Shown: positions 19,600 through 32,594 of the stretch, one piece after another
Numbering within the stretch: the first letter of the stretch is position 1
Layout of the letters: every line of letters begins with the position of its first letter
Source of the DNA: Prorocentrum cordatum
Lineage: Eukaryota; Sar; Dinophyceae; Prorocentrales; Prorocentraceae
Direction of reading: 5' to 3'
DNA: 64,000 nucleotides
NCBI GenBank assembly: GCA_963575745.1
Contig: CAUYUJ010020749.1
Span: forward strand, 312,640 to 376,639
Notes under the pieces: generated by a model
Seen by the model: the letters and a program-made list of their open reading frames with translations, nothing else
What the model was told of the DNA's origin: nothing
Database searches by the model: none
Translations under genes and position numbers: made by a program

Positions 19600-20235
19600 T
19601 GATAGAACACGCGTGCGAGCACAATGCTTCAGACACCGCGCTCTTCGCCTCTGTTCTGCGCCACCTTGCGCACAGAGCTCACGATGCAGGACAAGCGGCA
19701 CGAATCTGGGCACGTTGCTCTCTGCGTATCGTTCCCACTGCACGCTGCCGTATTACTCGACACGTCACTGCACCACCAGGGGCCACCAGGGTTCCAAGCT
19801 CATACCCAACCGCAAGACGTCACAACAGGCCTCTGCATCCAATCACAGCCTGCGCTGCCGAGGCCCGCCGTCAGCCAGTTGGCCACATCGCTGAAGCCAG
19901 CCCCCTCCTCGTAACGCCTCCTGATCTGGACGATGGTCGTGCGCGCCTGGCTGGCCCGCCCCCCGTGGAATATACCCGCCATCGGCGCCAACTGCGAACG
20001 GACTGCCGGCGCTGCGAGATCACAGACTTCCGAAGAACCTTGACCGCTCGACAATCCCACCAGCAGACGGGGGAGGGGTCCCTGTGGTGGTCTGGTGCCG
20101 CTGCTTCTCGGCGTCTTGCTCGAGACATCTCCAGCTCGCTGAGGCATCGTGGTTCTCCTCGGCAGGGGCAACCCTGCTGCTGGTGGTGGTTGATGCCGCT
20201 TCTCCTGCCTCCGGACTGCCTGTGTTTCTTGCAGG
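19600..20235. other. Unassigned, possible minus-strand exon
   Basis: A minus frame at about 19800-20000 has protein-like composition (VQIRRRYEEGAGFSDVANWL) but no recognisable family and no clear splice sites. I leave it uncalled as a gene. Confidence 0.3.
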
Positions 20236-20239
20236 GCCC

Positions 20240-20480
20240 CCTAAACGGTGTGGTGACCACACCGTGTGGTGAGCGAGTGGTGATGTGGGGTGACCGCATG
20301 GTGTTCGGACTTGGGTCGTTTTCCGAAGATGCCTTTGGCGACTGGGGCCTCCCTGGCCAGAAAAAACCGTGCCATCACGGACCGTGCGGTGAGGTCGATG
20401 GGAACTGCGAGGTCACCGCGCGGTCTGTCACTGCACAGCGTTGGAACTCCCAATTCTGCCTGCACGCGACGCGAGGCACT
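20240..20480. repeat. Interspersed repeat with ACCGTGCGGTGA inverted motifs
   Basis: Begins with GTGTGGTGACCACACCGTGT, has GACTGGGGCCTCCCTGGCCA, then CGGACCGTGCGGTGAGGTCG. A minus-strand relative lies at 41340-41580. Confidence 0.7.
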
Positions 20481-22010
20481 CTCTCGGGCCGGCGCCCCGG
20501 GCGCTGCCCCGCGGAGCGACCTCGAACAGCCCCGCTCGAGGCCAAAAGAGAGCAGAGGGGCACTGCAGGGGGGATCCTGTACAGCCCTGACTCCACAAAC
20601 ATTGTCTCTTCGGGCGACGTTTCTTGTCTTGCTTCCGCCAGCTTCCGCTGGCCACCCCCTGTCGAACGAACCCGCCCACGTTCTACGTCCGCTGGGGAGG
20701 AGAAGTCCACTCCGTCGATTCCTCCCTCGAAGGCGAGGCCTCCTGCGGGGCGCGCCACATCGTTATGTTGAAGATTCTGGGGGCCTGGTCTGCCCCATCG
20801 CGCCTGCATCCGCGTCGAATCCTTGACGAATCCACGTCGGACCCGCCTCGGGTACGACAAAATGACGCCATTTGCGAGGCAGAAAAAGACCCCTCGAATA
20901 TTCGGCTCAACATCGCCATCACGGGGGTGGGCGAACGGGGAGGCCACCCGAGGAGTGCGCTATCAAAGCGCCCGCACACGCGGCAGGCCTTCATTGGCGG
21001 AGCTCCACCGAGGATACCCGTTCCACACCGAGAGAGGTGCCTGGCCACGGAGCCGAAACCGGCTGCGCGCAGCAGCTGTCATGGCCCCTCTTCTTCGCAG
21101 GGCCATGACCGAGACTGATCGCGTAGACGTCGGCGTCGATATTTGCCATCGTCCACACTGACCGTCGTCGATCGTGGATCATCCTCGCGAGTCGGCGAGG
21201 GATCACATGGAACATAAACCAACATCGCCGTCGACAAAAGCCCGCGACATCTAGGCCATGGCCGTCGTGCCTCTGCTATAGATCCCTGTCCCCCAGCCCC
21301 CCACCCCCTTCCTCGGGAACCGAACTCTGTACGCCGACGCTTTTTCCGGCCCAACACTGAAATGTGCAAGGGACAGCGGATCCTGGCGTACACGGGACCC
21401 TGGTGTATGCATTCTTCGTTTTTGTTTTCCTCGGGGAACGGATGAAACAAGTAATGCACCACACCACCCCGACGTCGTCCCGACCCTCAGCAAGTCTTAG
21501 GACTGAAAAACAGCCCGCCACTGGTAATGCATGCTATATGTTCCCTCCTTTGACTTTCCTGTCGGATCGGAACGTGCGCCGGATCGGGCCGCACCGGCAA
21601 GGGGCGGGGGCCAGGTCGGATCGGCCGTGGAAGGCTGCTCAGCTCGCGCCACGCGAACATTGGGACCATCGGGTCGGCTGGACACCAGAATCGACGCGGA
21701 TCGGACCAGGTGAGCTCGGCATCGACTCGGATCGATCGAAGCGAAATGCCCCCCCCCCCTCTGGCGTAAATCCCGGCATCGTCACCACGGGCGTCCCCAT
21801 TTCTCGCGCGAGCCTCAGAAAACATATTCTACCTGGGCGGGCATACACGCACGTACCCTGTACTTGCTTGCCCCCGTGATGGCTCGCGTTCAGGCAGGTG
21901 CCCCTCGAGATCGTGGATCAGACACGCCTGAACACGATCCTGAGGAGGAGCGGACGGGGAGTGGGACTGTGAGAAGGCAAGGGGGGAGGTGGATGGAGAA
22001 TGGCCATGAA
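20480..22010. other. Unassigned GC-rich sequence
   Basis: No frame in this stretch has both splice-like borders and recognisable content. Several ATCGGAxx-type short repeats lie at 21560-21760. Nothing I can support. Confidence 0.5.
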
Positions 22011-22013
22011 AGT

Positions 22014-22034
22014 AGAGAGAGAGAGAGAGAGAAG
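22014..22034. repeat. (GA)n
   Basis: About 10 GA dinucleotides. Confidence 0.95.
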
Positions 22035-22319
22035 GAGGCGGATCAGCCTTGGAGGAGGATGGGGGGTCTGAACTGGATGGGCGCCGAGAAAATCGGCCAA
22101 TAAGGAGGGACTGAGGGCAAATCTGCGCAATCTGGTCTTGGGGTCCATCTGGTGCAGTTTTTCACCGTGGATCAGTTTTTGAATGTCCTGGGGCCCGAGG
22201 ACTGCCTCTGGAGACAGAGAAGAACCAAAAACCCTCTCGAACCCATAACCTCGAACCTCGCCCGCCCTGCCTGCTCGCCGCAACCAATGTTGGGCCACCT
22301 CAGACCCCCAGCCGGCTCT

Positions 22320-22410
22320 AAGATGAGTCCCCCCCCTCCCCCCATAGGAGGGGGGGGCAAGACGTCAGATGAGACGCTTGCGCACCTAGCTTGCCCCCCA
22401 CTGCTCTCCC
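22320..22410 (-). repeat. Interspersed CAAGCTAGGTGCGC family copy
   Basis: On the minus strand: GGCAAGCTAGGTGCGCAAGC, TCATCTGACGTCTTGCC, then a C-run. Plus-strand relatives are at 38985-39050 and 39975-40040. Confidence 0.6.
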
Positions 22411-22841
22411 CCCGCCGTCGTCGTCGCCCTCCCCCCCCGAGCAGGACGGGGCGGCAGCGGCAGGCCTTGGCCCGCGCGGAGAAGGGGTCGGCGGGCACCG
22501 CCTGGGCCAGGCGGGAAGGAGGGCGGGGGGCGAGAGGGGGAGGACGACCACGGCGTCGGCTGGCTGGGCTGGCCCCTGCTAGTTCTAGTCAGCTCCGCAG
22601 CGGAGGAAAATGGGAGCACGAACATGGGGGGACAGAGGGGGAGCAGGACGAGCACGACGAGGCCTGCGGGGTGGCAGAGGGGGGAGGAGCAGCACCGACC
22701 AAAAGGGGAAGGAAGGGCTTGGCCGGCCCGACCCGATCCTCTGCCGCAGGCGCTTGCTCCCTGGCCCAGCTGCGACGATGGTGGAGGCGGTGGAGCGAAG
22801 CAAGAAGTGTCACAGGTGTGCCCCCCCTTCAGGTGTGACGG

Positions 22842-22905
22842 CGGTGGCGGAGGAGGAGGAGGACGAGGAGGAGGAGGAGGAGGAGGAGGAAGGGGGACGG
22901 GGAGT
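22842..22905. repeat. (GGA)n
   Basis: GGAGGA tract in a wider purine-rich stretch. The rest of 22410-23575 is GC-rich and unassigned. Confidence 0.9.
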
Positions 22906-23574
22906 CATCGGCATGGGGAGGGCGCGGAGCACGTTGAGGAGCACGATGAGGATGAGGAGGACGAGTGGGAATGGCGGCAGGAGGGGGGGGGACGGCGGCG
23001 CGCACAGGGGATGGCGCGAGGGGAGCGCCCGGAAAGGAAGGCTGGGAGCGTCTAGGCAGGCATCGCCTCCTTCGAAGCCCCTCCCAACCTCTACGAAGCC
23101 CCCTCAGAAGCCGCCAGGCCCTTGTAAGAAGGGCCCTGCCTTCTAAGACCCCCCCCCGTCTCCTGAGAAGCCCACCCCCCTCGCGCCACCCCCTCGGGCG
23201 CGGCGCCAATGTTCTTTTCCTTTCTGAACGATCAACTCTTGAAGGGGGGCTCGGGGACTGGGGGTGCGACGCGTCGCCTGCGAGCGCAGGCCCTGTCAGC
23301 ACACCTTACCCCAAACGCCTCCAACGCAACAGTCGGGGCGCGCCTTCCCTCGTCGAGCTTGGCCGATCCGCGGGCGTCTGGAAGCCCAAGGGGCCGGAAA
23401 CGGGGCCACAAAAGAACACGCCCGACCGCGATACTGTCACAAACCTTGGATGTGCTAGCCCTCCTCAAAACCGCCACCCGGGACAATCCTGGAGCGCAGT
23501 CCACCTGGAATTTCGAGGCGAGTCCAGCCACGACGATGTGGAGCCCCCCTGGAGTCTGCAACCATCGCCCATTC

Positions 23575-23975
23575 CTCCCTCCGCCACCTCCCCCTCCCGA
23601 TCCCCCTTCCCCTTCCCCTTCCCCTCCTCCTCCTCCTCCTCCTCCCTCCCTCCCTCCCTCCCTCCCTCCCTCCCTCCTCCCTCCCTCCTCCCTCCCTCCC
23701 TCCCTCCCTCCTCCTCCTCCCTCCTCCCTCCCCCCTCCCCCTCCCCCCTCCTCCCTCCTCCTCCTCCCTCCTCCTCTCCTCCTCCTCCTCCTCCTCCTCC
23801 TCCTCCTCCTCGTCCTCCTCCTCCTCCTCCTCGCTTCTCCTCCTCCTCCTCCTCCTCCTCCTCGTCCTCCTCGTCCTCCTCCTCCTCCTCCTCCTCCTCT
23901 CCTCCTCCTCCTCCTCCTCCTCCTCCTCCTCCTCCGCATCCTCCTCCTCCTCCTCCTCCTCCTCCTCCTCCTTTC
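23575..23975. repeat. (TCC)n / (CTCCCT)n, 400 bp
   Basis: Polypyrimidine tract: CCCTCCCT units at the left, becoming pure CTC repeats with rare CGT or CGC breaks. It yields poly-Pro, poly-Ser and poly-Leu frames (Glu/Arg/Gly on the other strand) that are not taken as genes. Confidence 0.95.
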
Positions 23976-24274
23976 GACGCCCCAACTGCTACTCCGATGG
24001 CGCCCCAGCATCCCGCCCACGTAGTTAGCAAACCCAGCAATCCAGCAAACTAAAATCGAGCAACGTCGCAATCGAGTCGAAGGAAATCCCATTACCTTTG
24101 ACTCCTCCTCCGCCCAGGGGGGGAGGGGGGAGGGCAGGGGGCGGAGGGTCCAGGGGTCGTGACCCGCCCCCCCCCCCCCCCCCCCAGGGGGATAACCCCT
24201 CCCTGGGAGAAGCTTTCCCCCCTCGATGTCTTGCCTCCCAGACGTCTCGGGCTCACTTCTACCGCGGCTCGCTC

Positions 24275-24760
24275 AAAGAGGGCCCTGAAACAGCCCAAGA
24301 TCGCTCCAAGACGGCCCAATATATCCTCAAGAGAGCCTCCCCAACACGCCCCAAGATGGCGCAAAGCGAAATCCCAAGAGAGGGACGAAAAGGTGAAAGC
24401 CTATGATGTCCATTTCAAATTTCTATGATTTTCGCGTACTCGCCTTCTCGGGCTTCCGACACTCCAAGATAGCCCAGGCAACAACCAATATCGCCACAAG
24501 ACGGTCCAAGGGGCTGCCGAAAGCGCGCGAGCAAGGCCCAAGACGGCTTAAGACTGCCCTAACACCGCCCAAGAGGCCCCCAAGACCGCCGAATATAGCC
24601 CCGAGAGGGCCCCAAAAAGCTCCCGAGAGGGGGAACACCAACCGACATGTCGAGCTTTCTGCTCCGACAAGGCCCCCAGGAGGCCCCAAGAGGCGCCACA
24701 GAAGCCCCCGAGCGGCCCCAAGAGGCACACGAGAGCTCCAAGAGCACTCCTATAAAAAAA
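24275..24760. repeat. CCAAGACGGCC degenerate array
   Basis: Same family as 4230-4675, in two blocks around a spacer with TTTTCGCGTACTCGCCTTCT. The left flank (24115-24190) has G- and C-runs. Confidence 0.75.
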
Positions 24761-24805
24761 CCTAAGAGGGTCAATGCAACGATGTTGCTAAAACTTTATT
24801 TTTTT

Positions 24806-24806
24806 T

Positions 24807-24850
<44 letters not shown>

Positions 24851-24853
24851 TGG

Positions 24854-24886
<33 letters not shown>

Positions 24887-24906
24887 ACGTCGTCGTCGTC
24901 GTCGTC

Positions 24907-24957
<51 letters not shown>

Positions 24958-24958
24958 C
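24806..24958. repeat. (GTC)n/(GCC)n
   Basis: GCCGTC units passing into GTCGTC units after a T-run and ACTTTATT. Confidence 0.95.
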
Positions 24959-25109
24959 CCCTTCAGGGTCGGCGGCAGCAGCCGTAAGGCCTTCATAAAG
25001 AGATTATCGTGGGGCACCTACTGCCACGCTTATCTATTCGTTGAGGTGCAAGGCTGCAACCCCCCTTCCACTTCCCAGCTCTGGAGGAAACATGAGGAAA
25101 CGTTTGGAC

Positions 25110-25620
25110 CAGGACGCCACGATGGCGACGTCAGCGACGACGTCGACGACGGCGACAACGACGAGCAAGACGAGAACGACCACGACGAGAAATCGACCTC
25201 GACAGGACGACGCCTTACGTCGCACGAACGGCTCCAGAAGCTCCTGGATGCCCGACTACGGCCCGCAGCGCCCGGACACCTCGACCCCCGACCGCCGAGG
25301 AACTGTCCTCGTGGTCGGGCCCCCCTCGACGGCAGGAGGCCTCGGCGGCCCGCGAGGACTCCGCGATGAAGTCGGCGACAGCGACGACGTTCGCGGGGAG
25401 GACGACGGCGGCGACGGCGACGGCGACGGCGACGCCGCCGAAGCCGACGCCGCCGCCGCCGACGCCGACGCCGAAGCCGCCGCCGCCGCCGACGCCGACG
25501 ACGACGACGAAGACGACGACGACGACGATAACGACGGCGACGACGACGACGACGACAACCACGACCACGACCACGAACACGACCACGACCACCACCACGA
25601 CGACGAGGACGACGGCGGCG
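25110..25620. repeat. (GAC)n/(GCC)n tracts around a short complex segment
   Basis: GACGAC-rich at 25110-25200 and 25375-25620. The segment between (25215-25370) reads on the minus strand as a protein-like stretch (FIAESSRAAEASCRRGGPDH) and could be an exon, as could 25640-25900 (minus). The poly-Val and poly-Asp frames through the tract are not credible as one protein. Confidence 0.6.
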
Positions 25621-25899
25621 GCGGCGATGGCCTCGAGGGCCCGCTGGGCGGCGGCACGGACGCGCAGCGAGGGCTTCATGTGAGCGCGCGCGGTCGGCTC
25701 AGGCGGGCCCGCTCGGAGCGCCGGCGGGCGCGGCGGCCGACTCGGTGCGCTCGGCCATGGGGCCCCCCGGACCCGCCCGCGTCGCGCCTCGGGCTTCGGG
25801 CGCGGCGCGGCTGGGGGGGAGGCGGCCGGCTGCCCGCTGGCGGCCGCTGAAGCCTCGAGAGGCAGGTGCAGGAGGAGGGCGCGCCGAGGAAGGCGAAGG

Positions 25900-27560
25900 T
25901 GCCGTGGGCTGTGAACAATTCCAAATCCAACGGCGCCCGACAACGTGTAGCGGGTTGCAGTGGCAGGCGCCGAGGAGAAGGGCTAGAAGGAGGAAAGGCA
26001 TGGCGCAGGAAAATATGAGAAGCAGCGCAGGGCAGAGGCAGTGCAAGAAACAGAGGGAGAACAAAAGAAGGAGAAGACTCGGCCTGGCGCGTATCCGAAG
26101 GCTTGAAACCTTGTCCACGACCCACGCACGGTGGCGGGATGGGCAGCAAACCAATCGATCTGGACAACAAGAACCATTATAGGCTGCCACGGCCGCGTAA
26201 GGAATTGTTTCATCAATGTACTGCTCGCACGGGTATTGCAAATCTCGTTGTGAAGTGTCTGTTATGTAAGGTAACAATCGGCGTACAGGCGACGCTTGCG
26301 CGGTCGCACTACCAAAACAGACATGTTCTTTTCATGATAGCAGATAGAACAACATCGTGCCGGTAACCTTATCCTTACCGTGGGAAAACATTTCATCAAC
26401 AACCAACTGTTTGTATTAGGAACGCTTCGGATACAAATCACACCGGCCAGACAGGGGATAACTCATCATTCGGTTTGTCGTATGTCTTATAATTAAGATG
26501 GTGTTGTATGTGCACGGCTATGCGCTTCCCAGCGACGCACCGCACGTCGTGGGGTCTTATAGGAAACCCGACGCAACAGCGAAGGTTTTCTGATGCAAGG
26601 CCCGCGAACAAACACAACATCAAGTGGAACCGCGGTGGCTTTCGGAAACCACTCAGAAGACAACCGAAGCATGAATCGATATATCTGCTCGCGGGTGAGG
26701 ATGTCTCAAGCAGAACTACTGTGTTCAAGCTCGGTGCACGCAGCAACGCCAAGGGGACGTGCACGTCAACAACAGAACCACGGTACCCATAAGAAGCCGC
26801 TCCAGAAACCGCTCGTGTTCGAAGACTTTTTAGGCGAAACCTGCATTACAGTGGAGACCAGTCCACAAGAAACCTTCCACAAGAAACCCAACCCCGAGCC
26901 CCCAGGACGTCCACTGATTGTTGGTGTGGGAACTTCACGCTTCCCAAACCAAAACCATCGAAGCCCGAAACCCAAGAAACCCAGGGCACCCTGGAGGCAA
27001 GCAGGGTGTTTCTTGGTATGGCCCCCCACTTTACTCAACGGAATGTGGGGAGCCCACCGCTCCGCTCAGGAGCCCGAGACCCCCCCTGGGCCGTCAAGCG
27101 CAGAATACTCCCATTTTTTGCAGGGCGGGGCGGCTCGCCCGCAACGCCCCCCGTCAATCGTCGCTGGCCCGCCGCCTAGTCACCACTGGCTGCCGCCACC
27201 TCCGCCATCTCTCCACTGCCTTTTCGCCATCGCCGCTGCAACCTCGTTGCTCATCATCGGCGGCATCGTCAGCCATCTCCTCGTCGCCGTGATCGCCGCC
27301 GCCGAGGTCATCGCCGCGCTCTCCTTCGCCGTCGAGTATGCCAGGTCAAAAACACTACGCTTGCTCGGGCCAGATGCACAAACATCGGCGACCTTTCCAT
27401 GAGTTCGCGGATTTGGAGGACGGGCCGGAGGAGAATCGAAACTGGAAGCCCTCCCTTGCCTGCTGCGACAGATGACCCTAAGTCGCTTCCCACCGGGAAA
27501 ACAAGAACCCTTGCGGGCAAGCTGTTTAGCTAGTGTACAACGTGAGACAGCACACTCTCT
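25900..27560. other. Mostly unassigned, lower-GC sequence
   Basis: It contains a lone terminal motif of the CCAAGA family (26115-26145, CACGGTGGCGGGATGGGC) without its array. The remainder, especially 26160-27000, is closer to balanced composition and shows no frame I can tie to a family. 27180-27340 is rich in GCC/ATC triplets and yields an artificial hydrophobic frame. Confidence 0.5.
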
Positions 27561-27579
27561 ACTGCTCTTACCACGACTA

Positions 27580-27651
27580 CCACTACTACTGCGACGACGA
27601 CGACGACGACGACTACTACTACTACTGCTACTAATACCACTACTGCTGCTG

Positions 27652-27701
<50 letters not shown>

Positions 27702-27795
27702 TCTACTTCGACTACTATTACGGTATACTATCTTCCTCTACTCCTGCTACGACTACAACGGCTACGACTATGACTACGACTCGTAACAGTAGTGG

Positions 27796-27829
<34 letters not shown>

Positions 27830-27900
27830 GCTACTTAATATCACTCTGCTCTTGCTACTCCTACTGCTACTCCTACTGCTACTACTACTACTACTACTAT

Positions 27901-27933
<33 letters not shown>

Positions 27934-28069
27934 GACTACTACTACTACTGGCACTACTACGACTACTACTACTACTACTACTACTACTTTGAAATCGACT
28001 CCTACTTGTACTACTGTTATTACGACAACGACGGCGACGACAACGACGACGACGACTACTACTACTACG

Positions 28070-28109
<40 letters not shown>

Positions 28110-28131
28110 TTACTACTACTACTACTACTAT

Positions 28132-28173
<42 letters not shown>

Positions 28174-28682
28174 AACCACTTTTACTACTATTACTACTAC
28201 AACTACCCCCGCGACTACTACTACTACGACTACTACTACTACTGCTACTACTGTTATACGACTATGGCAACGACTACTACTACTACGCCTACTACAACGA
28301 CTGCTACAATTTCTACTACTACGGCAAAAATAGAATAGTACTACTTCTACTACGGCTCCAAATGCAACTACTACAACCACTACTACAACTACGCCAGCTA
28401 CTACTACTACTATTACTACTACTACGACTACTACTACTACTACTACTACTACGACTACTACTACTACTATTACTACTACTACTACTACTACGACGACTAC
28501 TACTACTACTACTACTATTACTACTACAACGGCTACTACTACTACTACGACTACTACTACTACTACTACTACGACGACTACTACTACTACTACTACTATT
28601 ACTACTGCTACTACTACTTCTACTGCTACTATTACTACTATTCCTTCTACTACCACTACTACTACGACTACTACTACTACGC

Positions 28683-28714
<32 letters not shown>

Positions 28715-28894
28715 GCTACTACCGCTACTGCTGCTACTACTAAGACTACTACTACTACTACTACTACTACTACAACTGCTAGCACTTCTACTTATACTTA
28801 TACTTCTATTTCTACTTCTACTACTACTACTACTACTGCTGCTACTACTACCAATACTATTATTATTTCTGTTGCTGATGCTGCTACCGCTGCG

Positions 28895-28925
<31 letters not shown>

Positions 28926-29010
28926 TTACTACTATTACTACTACTGCTACTGCTACTACTACTACTACTACTACTGCTACTATTACTATTACTATTACTC
29001 GTACGTTTAC
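27580..29010. repeat. (CTA)n array, about 1.4 kb
   Basis: Nearly continuous CTA/TAC triplets with single-base variants (ACG, ATT, GCT). The plus strand is almost free of G. Long poly-Leu, poly-Tyr, poly-Thr and poly-Val frames arise from it and are not genes. Confidence 0.97.
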
Positions 29011-29655
29011 TAATATCAACAATACTGTTACGATTGAGCCCGCTCCGACTAGCAATGTTAAACATGCACGTTCCACAAAACTACACTTACGAATGCACGT
29101 GTCATCACTCATGCGATGTTATAGCTAGAAGTATCACTAAGTAGTAATCATAAACTGATACTACCACACATACCAAGGTGTGTACCCATGCTGACGCTAA
29201 TTTTCTCACCGGTACCAAGTCTACTACAAGAGCTCAAAAACAAACTACAATAGCAAAACTGCAAAACAAAAACGAATCATCACACGAACGCTGATACTAG
29301 ATTGGGAGGCAACTGGAGGTCACGGGCGGCAATGGGAGGCCACGGGGAGCAACGAGTACCGGGAGGTCATTGGGTAGGCACGGGTGGCAAGGGGAGGCCA
29401 CGAGAGGCAATGGGAGGCCACGTGGCCCCACCAATGCCGGGTCCGGCGACCTACCTTCTATTTTCAGGAAAATAATCCGCCACCGCGCCCTGAGGCACGA
29501 GTTCGGGAGTCCTCAGGTCCCTTCAAGCTCTCTGTATTGAGTTCTTTACAAATTCTGGGGCCCAGAGTCCGAAGTCCCGGGCGCTCACGCGCACCCCTAG
29601 GGGGGTCCGCGTGACATTCCGAGGGGCCAAGAGCGCGTTGTTCGGGACATGCATG
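29010..29655. other. Unassigned with short GGGAGGCCACGGG repeats
   Basis: At 29305-29430 there are about six imperfect units of the type AATGGGAGGCCACG or AACGGGAGGTCA. The rest shows nothing recognisable. Confidence 0.6.
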
Positions 29656-29664
29656 TCGAACGAC

Positions 29665-30150
29665 CGTCCTGGAGACCTCTTGGGCCGTCTTGGAGGCCCT
29701 GGAGAGCGGCCAAAGAAGCCCAAATCGTCAACATCCCATGACTGTTGCATGGTTTTCTCATTACCGCCTCTTCGGTCTTCAGAGCGTCCACGACGCCCCA
29801 AGAGGCGCCCAAAATCACCCCGAAACGGTCCAAGAGCGTCCAAGAAGGGCCCAAGATGCCCCCAAAACGGTCCCAAGAAGGGCCCACGATGGGGAACACA
29901 AACTGACAGTTTGACCCCTCTACCGCAAGATGGCCCCAAGATGCCCCCACAGGCCCCCGAAGTGCGCCCAAGAGCCCCCAAATGGGCCTCCAAGACGCCC
30001 AAATCAAGCCCCAAGAAGCCCTCGAGACGCCCCAGACACCCCCGAAACCGTCTCCAAGAGGCATGCGAGAGGCCCCCCAAGAGATCCCCGCAGGCATCCA
30101 GGAGGCCTCTGACCTACAACCCAGGCGCGGTGGCGCGATGGGCCGGCCGA
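29665..30150. repeat. CCAAGA array with terminal motif
   Basis: CCAAGANGGCC units in two blocks split by a spacer (CATTACCGCCTCTTCGGTCT). It ends with the tail CTACAACCCAGGCGCGGTGG then CGCGATGGGC at 30113-30142. Confidence 0.8.
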
Positions 30151-30309
30151 CGGCCACTAGATCCGCCGATGTGTCGGCGCGCCACAAGTGTGCACGGCGT
30201 GCTGATTTTTGTTGCGATTCTTGGCTGTTTCAAAGCTCCCAATGGGGATTCGACACGGCCTGCCGGCCACCCGGAAAATGCCAGGGTCATCGGTCTTCGG
30301 CTCCTGGAT

Positions 30310-31710
30310 GGCCTCCAAGACGGCAAAGTGGTCTCCAAGATGGTCCCAAGACGCCTCCAAGACGGCCAATGTGGCCCCAAGACAGCCCAAGATGGCGCCA
30401 AATTCCACCAGCCCTTTGGTCGACAGCCTCTTCCCTCTTCCAAAAAAAATCCTCTTCCCGTACGGGGAAGGGTTGACCCCTCCCCTTACTCCCCCCCTTC
30501 GGTGGGCCCGCGAGGCGTCAGGGCGTCCAAAACGGCCTCGGCGAGGAAACCCAAATAATGGGTTTTACCAAGGTCTTGGCACCATTTTGGCCTCGTTGGG
30601 GGGCCGGGCGCCAAAATCATTGGTCTTACTAAGGTGTTGGCCCCATTTTGGCCCCTTTGTAAGGGAGGGCTGAACGTTATCCCACCAGCCCCAAGAGGGC
30701 CCCAAGAGAGCCCCAAGAGGGCCCCAAAACGGCCCCAGAGGCGTCCAGCCAAAGATGGCCTCCAAGACGGCTAAGATGGCCGCAAGATGACTCCAAGACG
30801 GCCCAAGATGCACCGAAGACGGCCTGAGATGGCCTCCAGATGGCCTCAAACGGCCCAAGAAGCCCCCAAGGGGCCTCCAAGACGGCCTAAGAGGCCTCCA
30901 AAAGGTCCTCCAGGAGGGCCCCCAAAAGGCCAAAATCATTGATTGTCTTTGGCTTTCTTGAAGATGGTGGTATTTGCTTCTTCTCGGCATTCCGACGGCT
31001 CAAGACGGCCCAAAAAGGCCCCCAACATCGCCCACGAGGCCTCCAAAATGGCCCCATGATGACCCAAGGGGCCCCCAAGACGGCCCCCCAGGCGGCCCAA
31101 GAAGGTTCTGGAGGCCTCCAAGACTGCCGAAATAGCTTCCAAGACGGCTAAGATGGCCCCAAGATGCTTCCAAAACGGCCCAAGATGCACCCAAGACTGC
31201 CTAAAATGGCCTCAAGATGACGCAAGACGGCCCAAGAGGCCCCAAAAGGCCTCCAAGACTGCCCAAAAGGCGCCCAGGAGGTTTCCAAGTGGGCACGGAA
31301 AACAAGAAAAACAATCCTGCATGTTCTTAAGGTGTTGAACACATGTTGGTAGTTGATTCTTGTCGGCATTCCGACGGTTCAAATCGGCGCAAGGGGCCCC
31401 CAAGATCGCCCAAGAGGCCTCCAAAATGGCCCCATGACGGCCCAAAAGGCCCCCAAGACAGCCCCAAGGGGGCACCAAAACAGCCCAAGAGGCCTCCAGG
31501 ACGCCCAAGATGGCCTGTGAGAACCCCTGCCATGCCCCAAAAGGGACCCGAGACGACCCAAACAAGCCCCCAAGACGGCTTCCGACGGCGTCAGACAAGC
31601 CAGGAACGCCCTAAGACGGCCACAGAGGCCACCAAAAAACCCACAACGGCACCCAATAACCCTCCAAGAGGCCCCCAGGAAACTCCCAGGAGGCCCCAAT
31701 CTTGCCCCAA
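30310..31710. repeat. CCAAGACGGCC degenerate array, long
   Basis: Four or more blocks (30310-30400, 30660-30930, 31000-31280, 31380-31710) interrupted by A/T-richer spacers with ATTGATTGTCTTTGG or TCGGCATTCCGACGG. 30410-30660 carries TTGGCACCATTTTGGCCTCG twice in diverged form. Confidence 0.8.
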
Positions 31711-31717
31711 GAGGAAT

Positions 31718-31741
31718 TTGTCCTCCTCCTCCTCCTCCTCC

Positions 31742-31776
<35 letters not shown>

Positions 31777-32130
31777 TCGTCCCCACGCGGCCCCCAAGGA
31801 TGGCCCGAAAAGGCCTTCCAAGGCCACCCCGTTGCTCCCAGAGATCTCTCGGTTCATCCTGGTTGCTCGCTTTGTTTCCCTAGATGTGTCCATTCGTCCC
31901 TTGTCCCGTAAGCTCTCGTGGGCGAGGCTTCTGAATGGGCTGGTGGGGATACGTTTTGATCACGAGCGTAGCGGAAGTGCCGAACGCCGTCCGGAAGTCG
32001 CAACACACTAGGACTGCTGGTGGGGATACCTTTCTTTTTACCGACCGCTAGCGGACAACCACGCGGCGTCGACTGTCAAATGAACCCAGGCCTACGTGCA
32101 GGGCCGAAGCCTAAGCCGCAGCTGGCAAGC
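31718..32130 (+). repeat. (TCC)n then CGCGG...GGTGGGGATAC composite
   Basis: (TCC)n at 31720-31768, then CGCGGCCCCCAAGGATGGCC, GGTTGCTCGCTTTGTTTCCC and two GCTGGTGGGGATAC units (about 31938 and 32018). It matches 19195-19590 in order. Confidence 0.75.
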
Positions 32131-32594
32131 GTGGAAGGGGATCGAGCAAGGGAGAAAAGAGCGTGGACGACGACCGGGCGACAAGAGGTCAGGCGACTAA
32201 CGCAGCGCAGCTCAGAGGCGAACGCCACGCCCAGGCGCACCAGGAGCCTGTAGTCCTCGAAGTACGTGCCCAGCAACATGTAACTGCATGCGGCCTGCAA
32301 GTGGCGTCGATCAGATGCCGCGAGCCGGACGGCGTGAACCGCCAAGTGGACGAGCGTGGAATAAACGCGTCCGTGGCCCTGCGTCCCAATATCCCGACCG
32401 CCAGATCGAGCCAACGAGGAACATGGCTAGGAAGGGCACGAGGGCTCCAGTCGCGAGAGCCGAACAAAAGAATCGACTGCTGCCAACCCAGCCCGTCCAT
32501 CAGGGCCGTCGCGGGACAGTCGACGTGGAACGAAGGGCCCACAGGCCCGCGCGCCCCGGGGGGAGCACGGAGGGCCTGTGGCGTGCTGGTGGGG

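Noticed and set aside
23209-24092. Pro-rich, Glu-rich and Gly/Arg-rich open frames
   Set aside because: Products of the (TCC)n tract; the flanking parts show no family signature.
27841-29144. Poly-Val, poly-Ser and poly-Leu open frames
   Set aside because: Products of the (CTA)n array in every frame.
30580-30660. CCATTTTGGC words as relic dinoflagellate spliced leaders
   Set aside because: Only the short core CCATTTTGG matches; the flanking leader bases are absent and the words belong to diverged local repeats.
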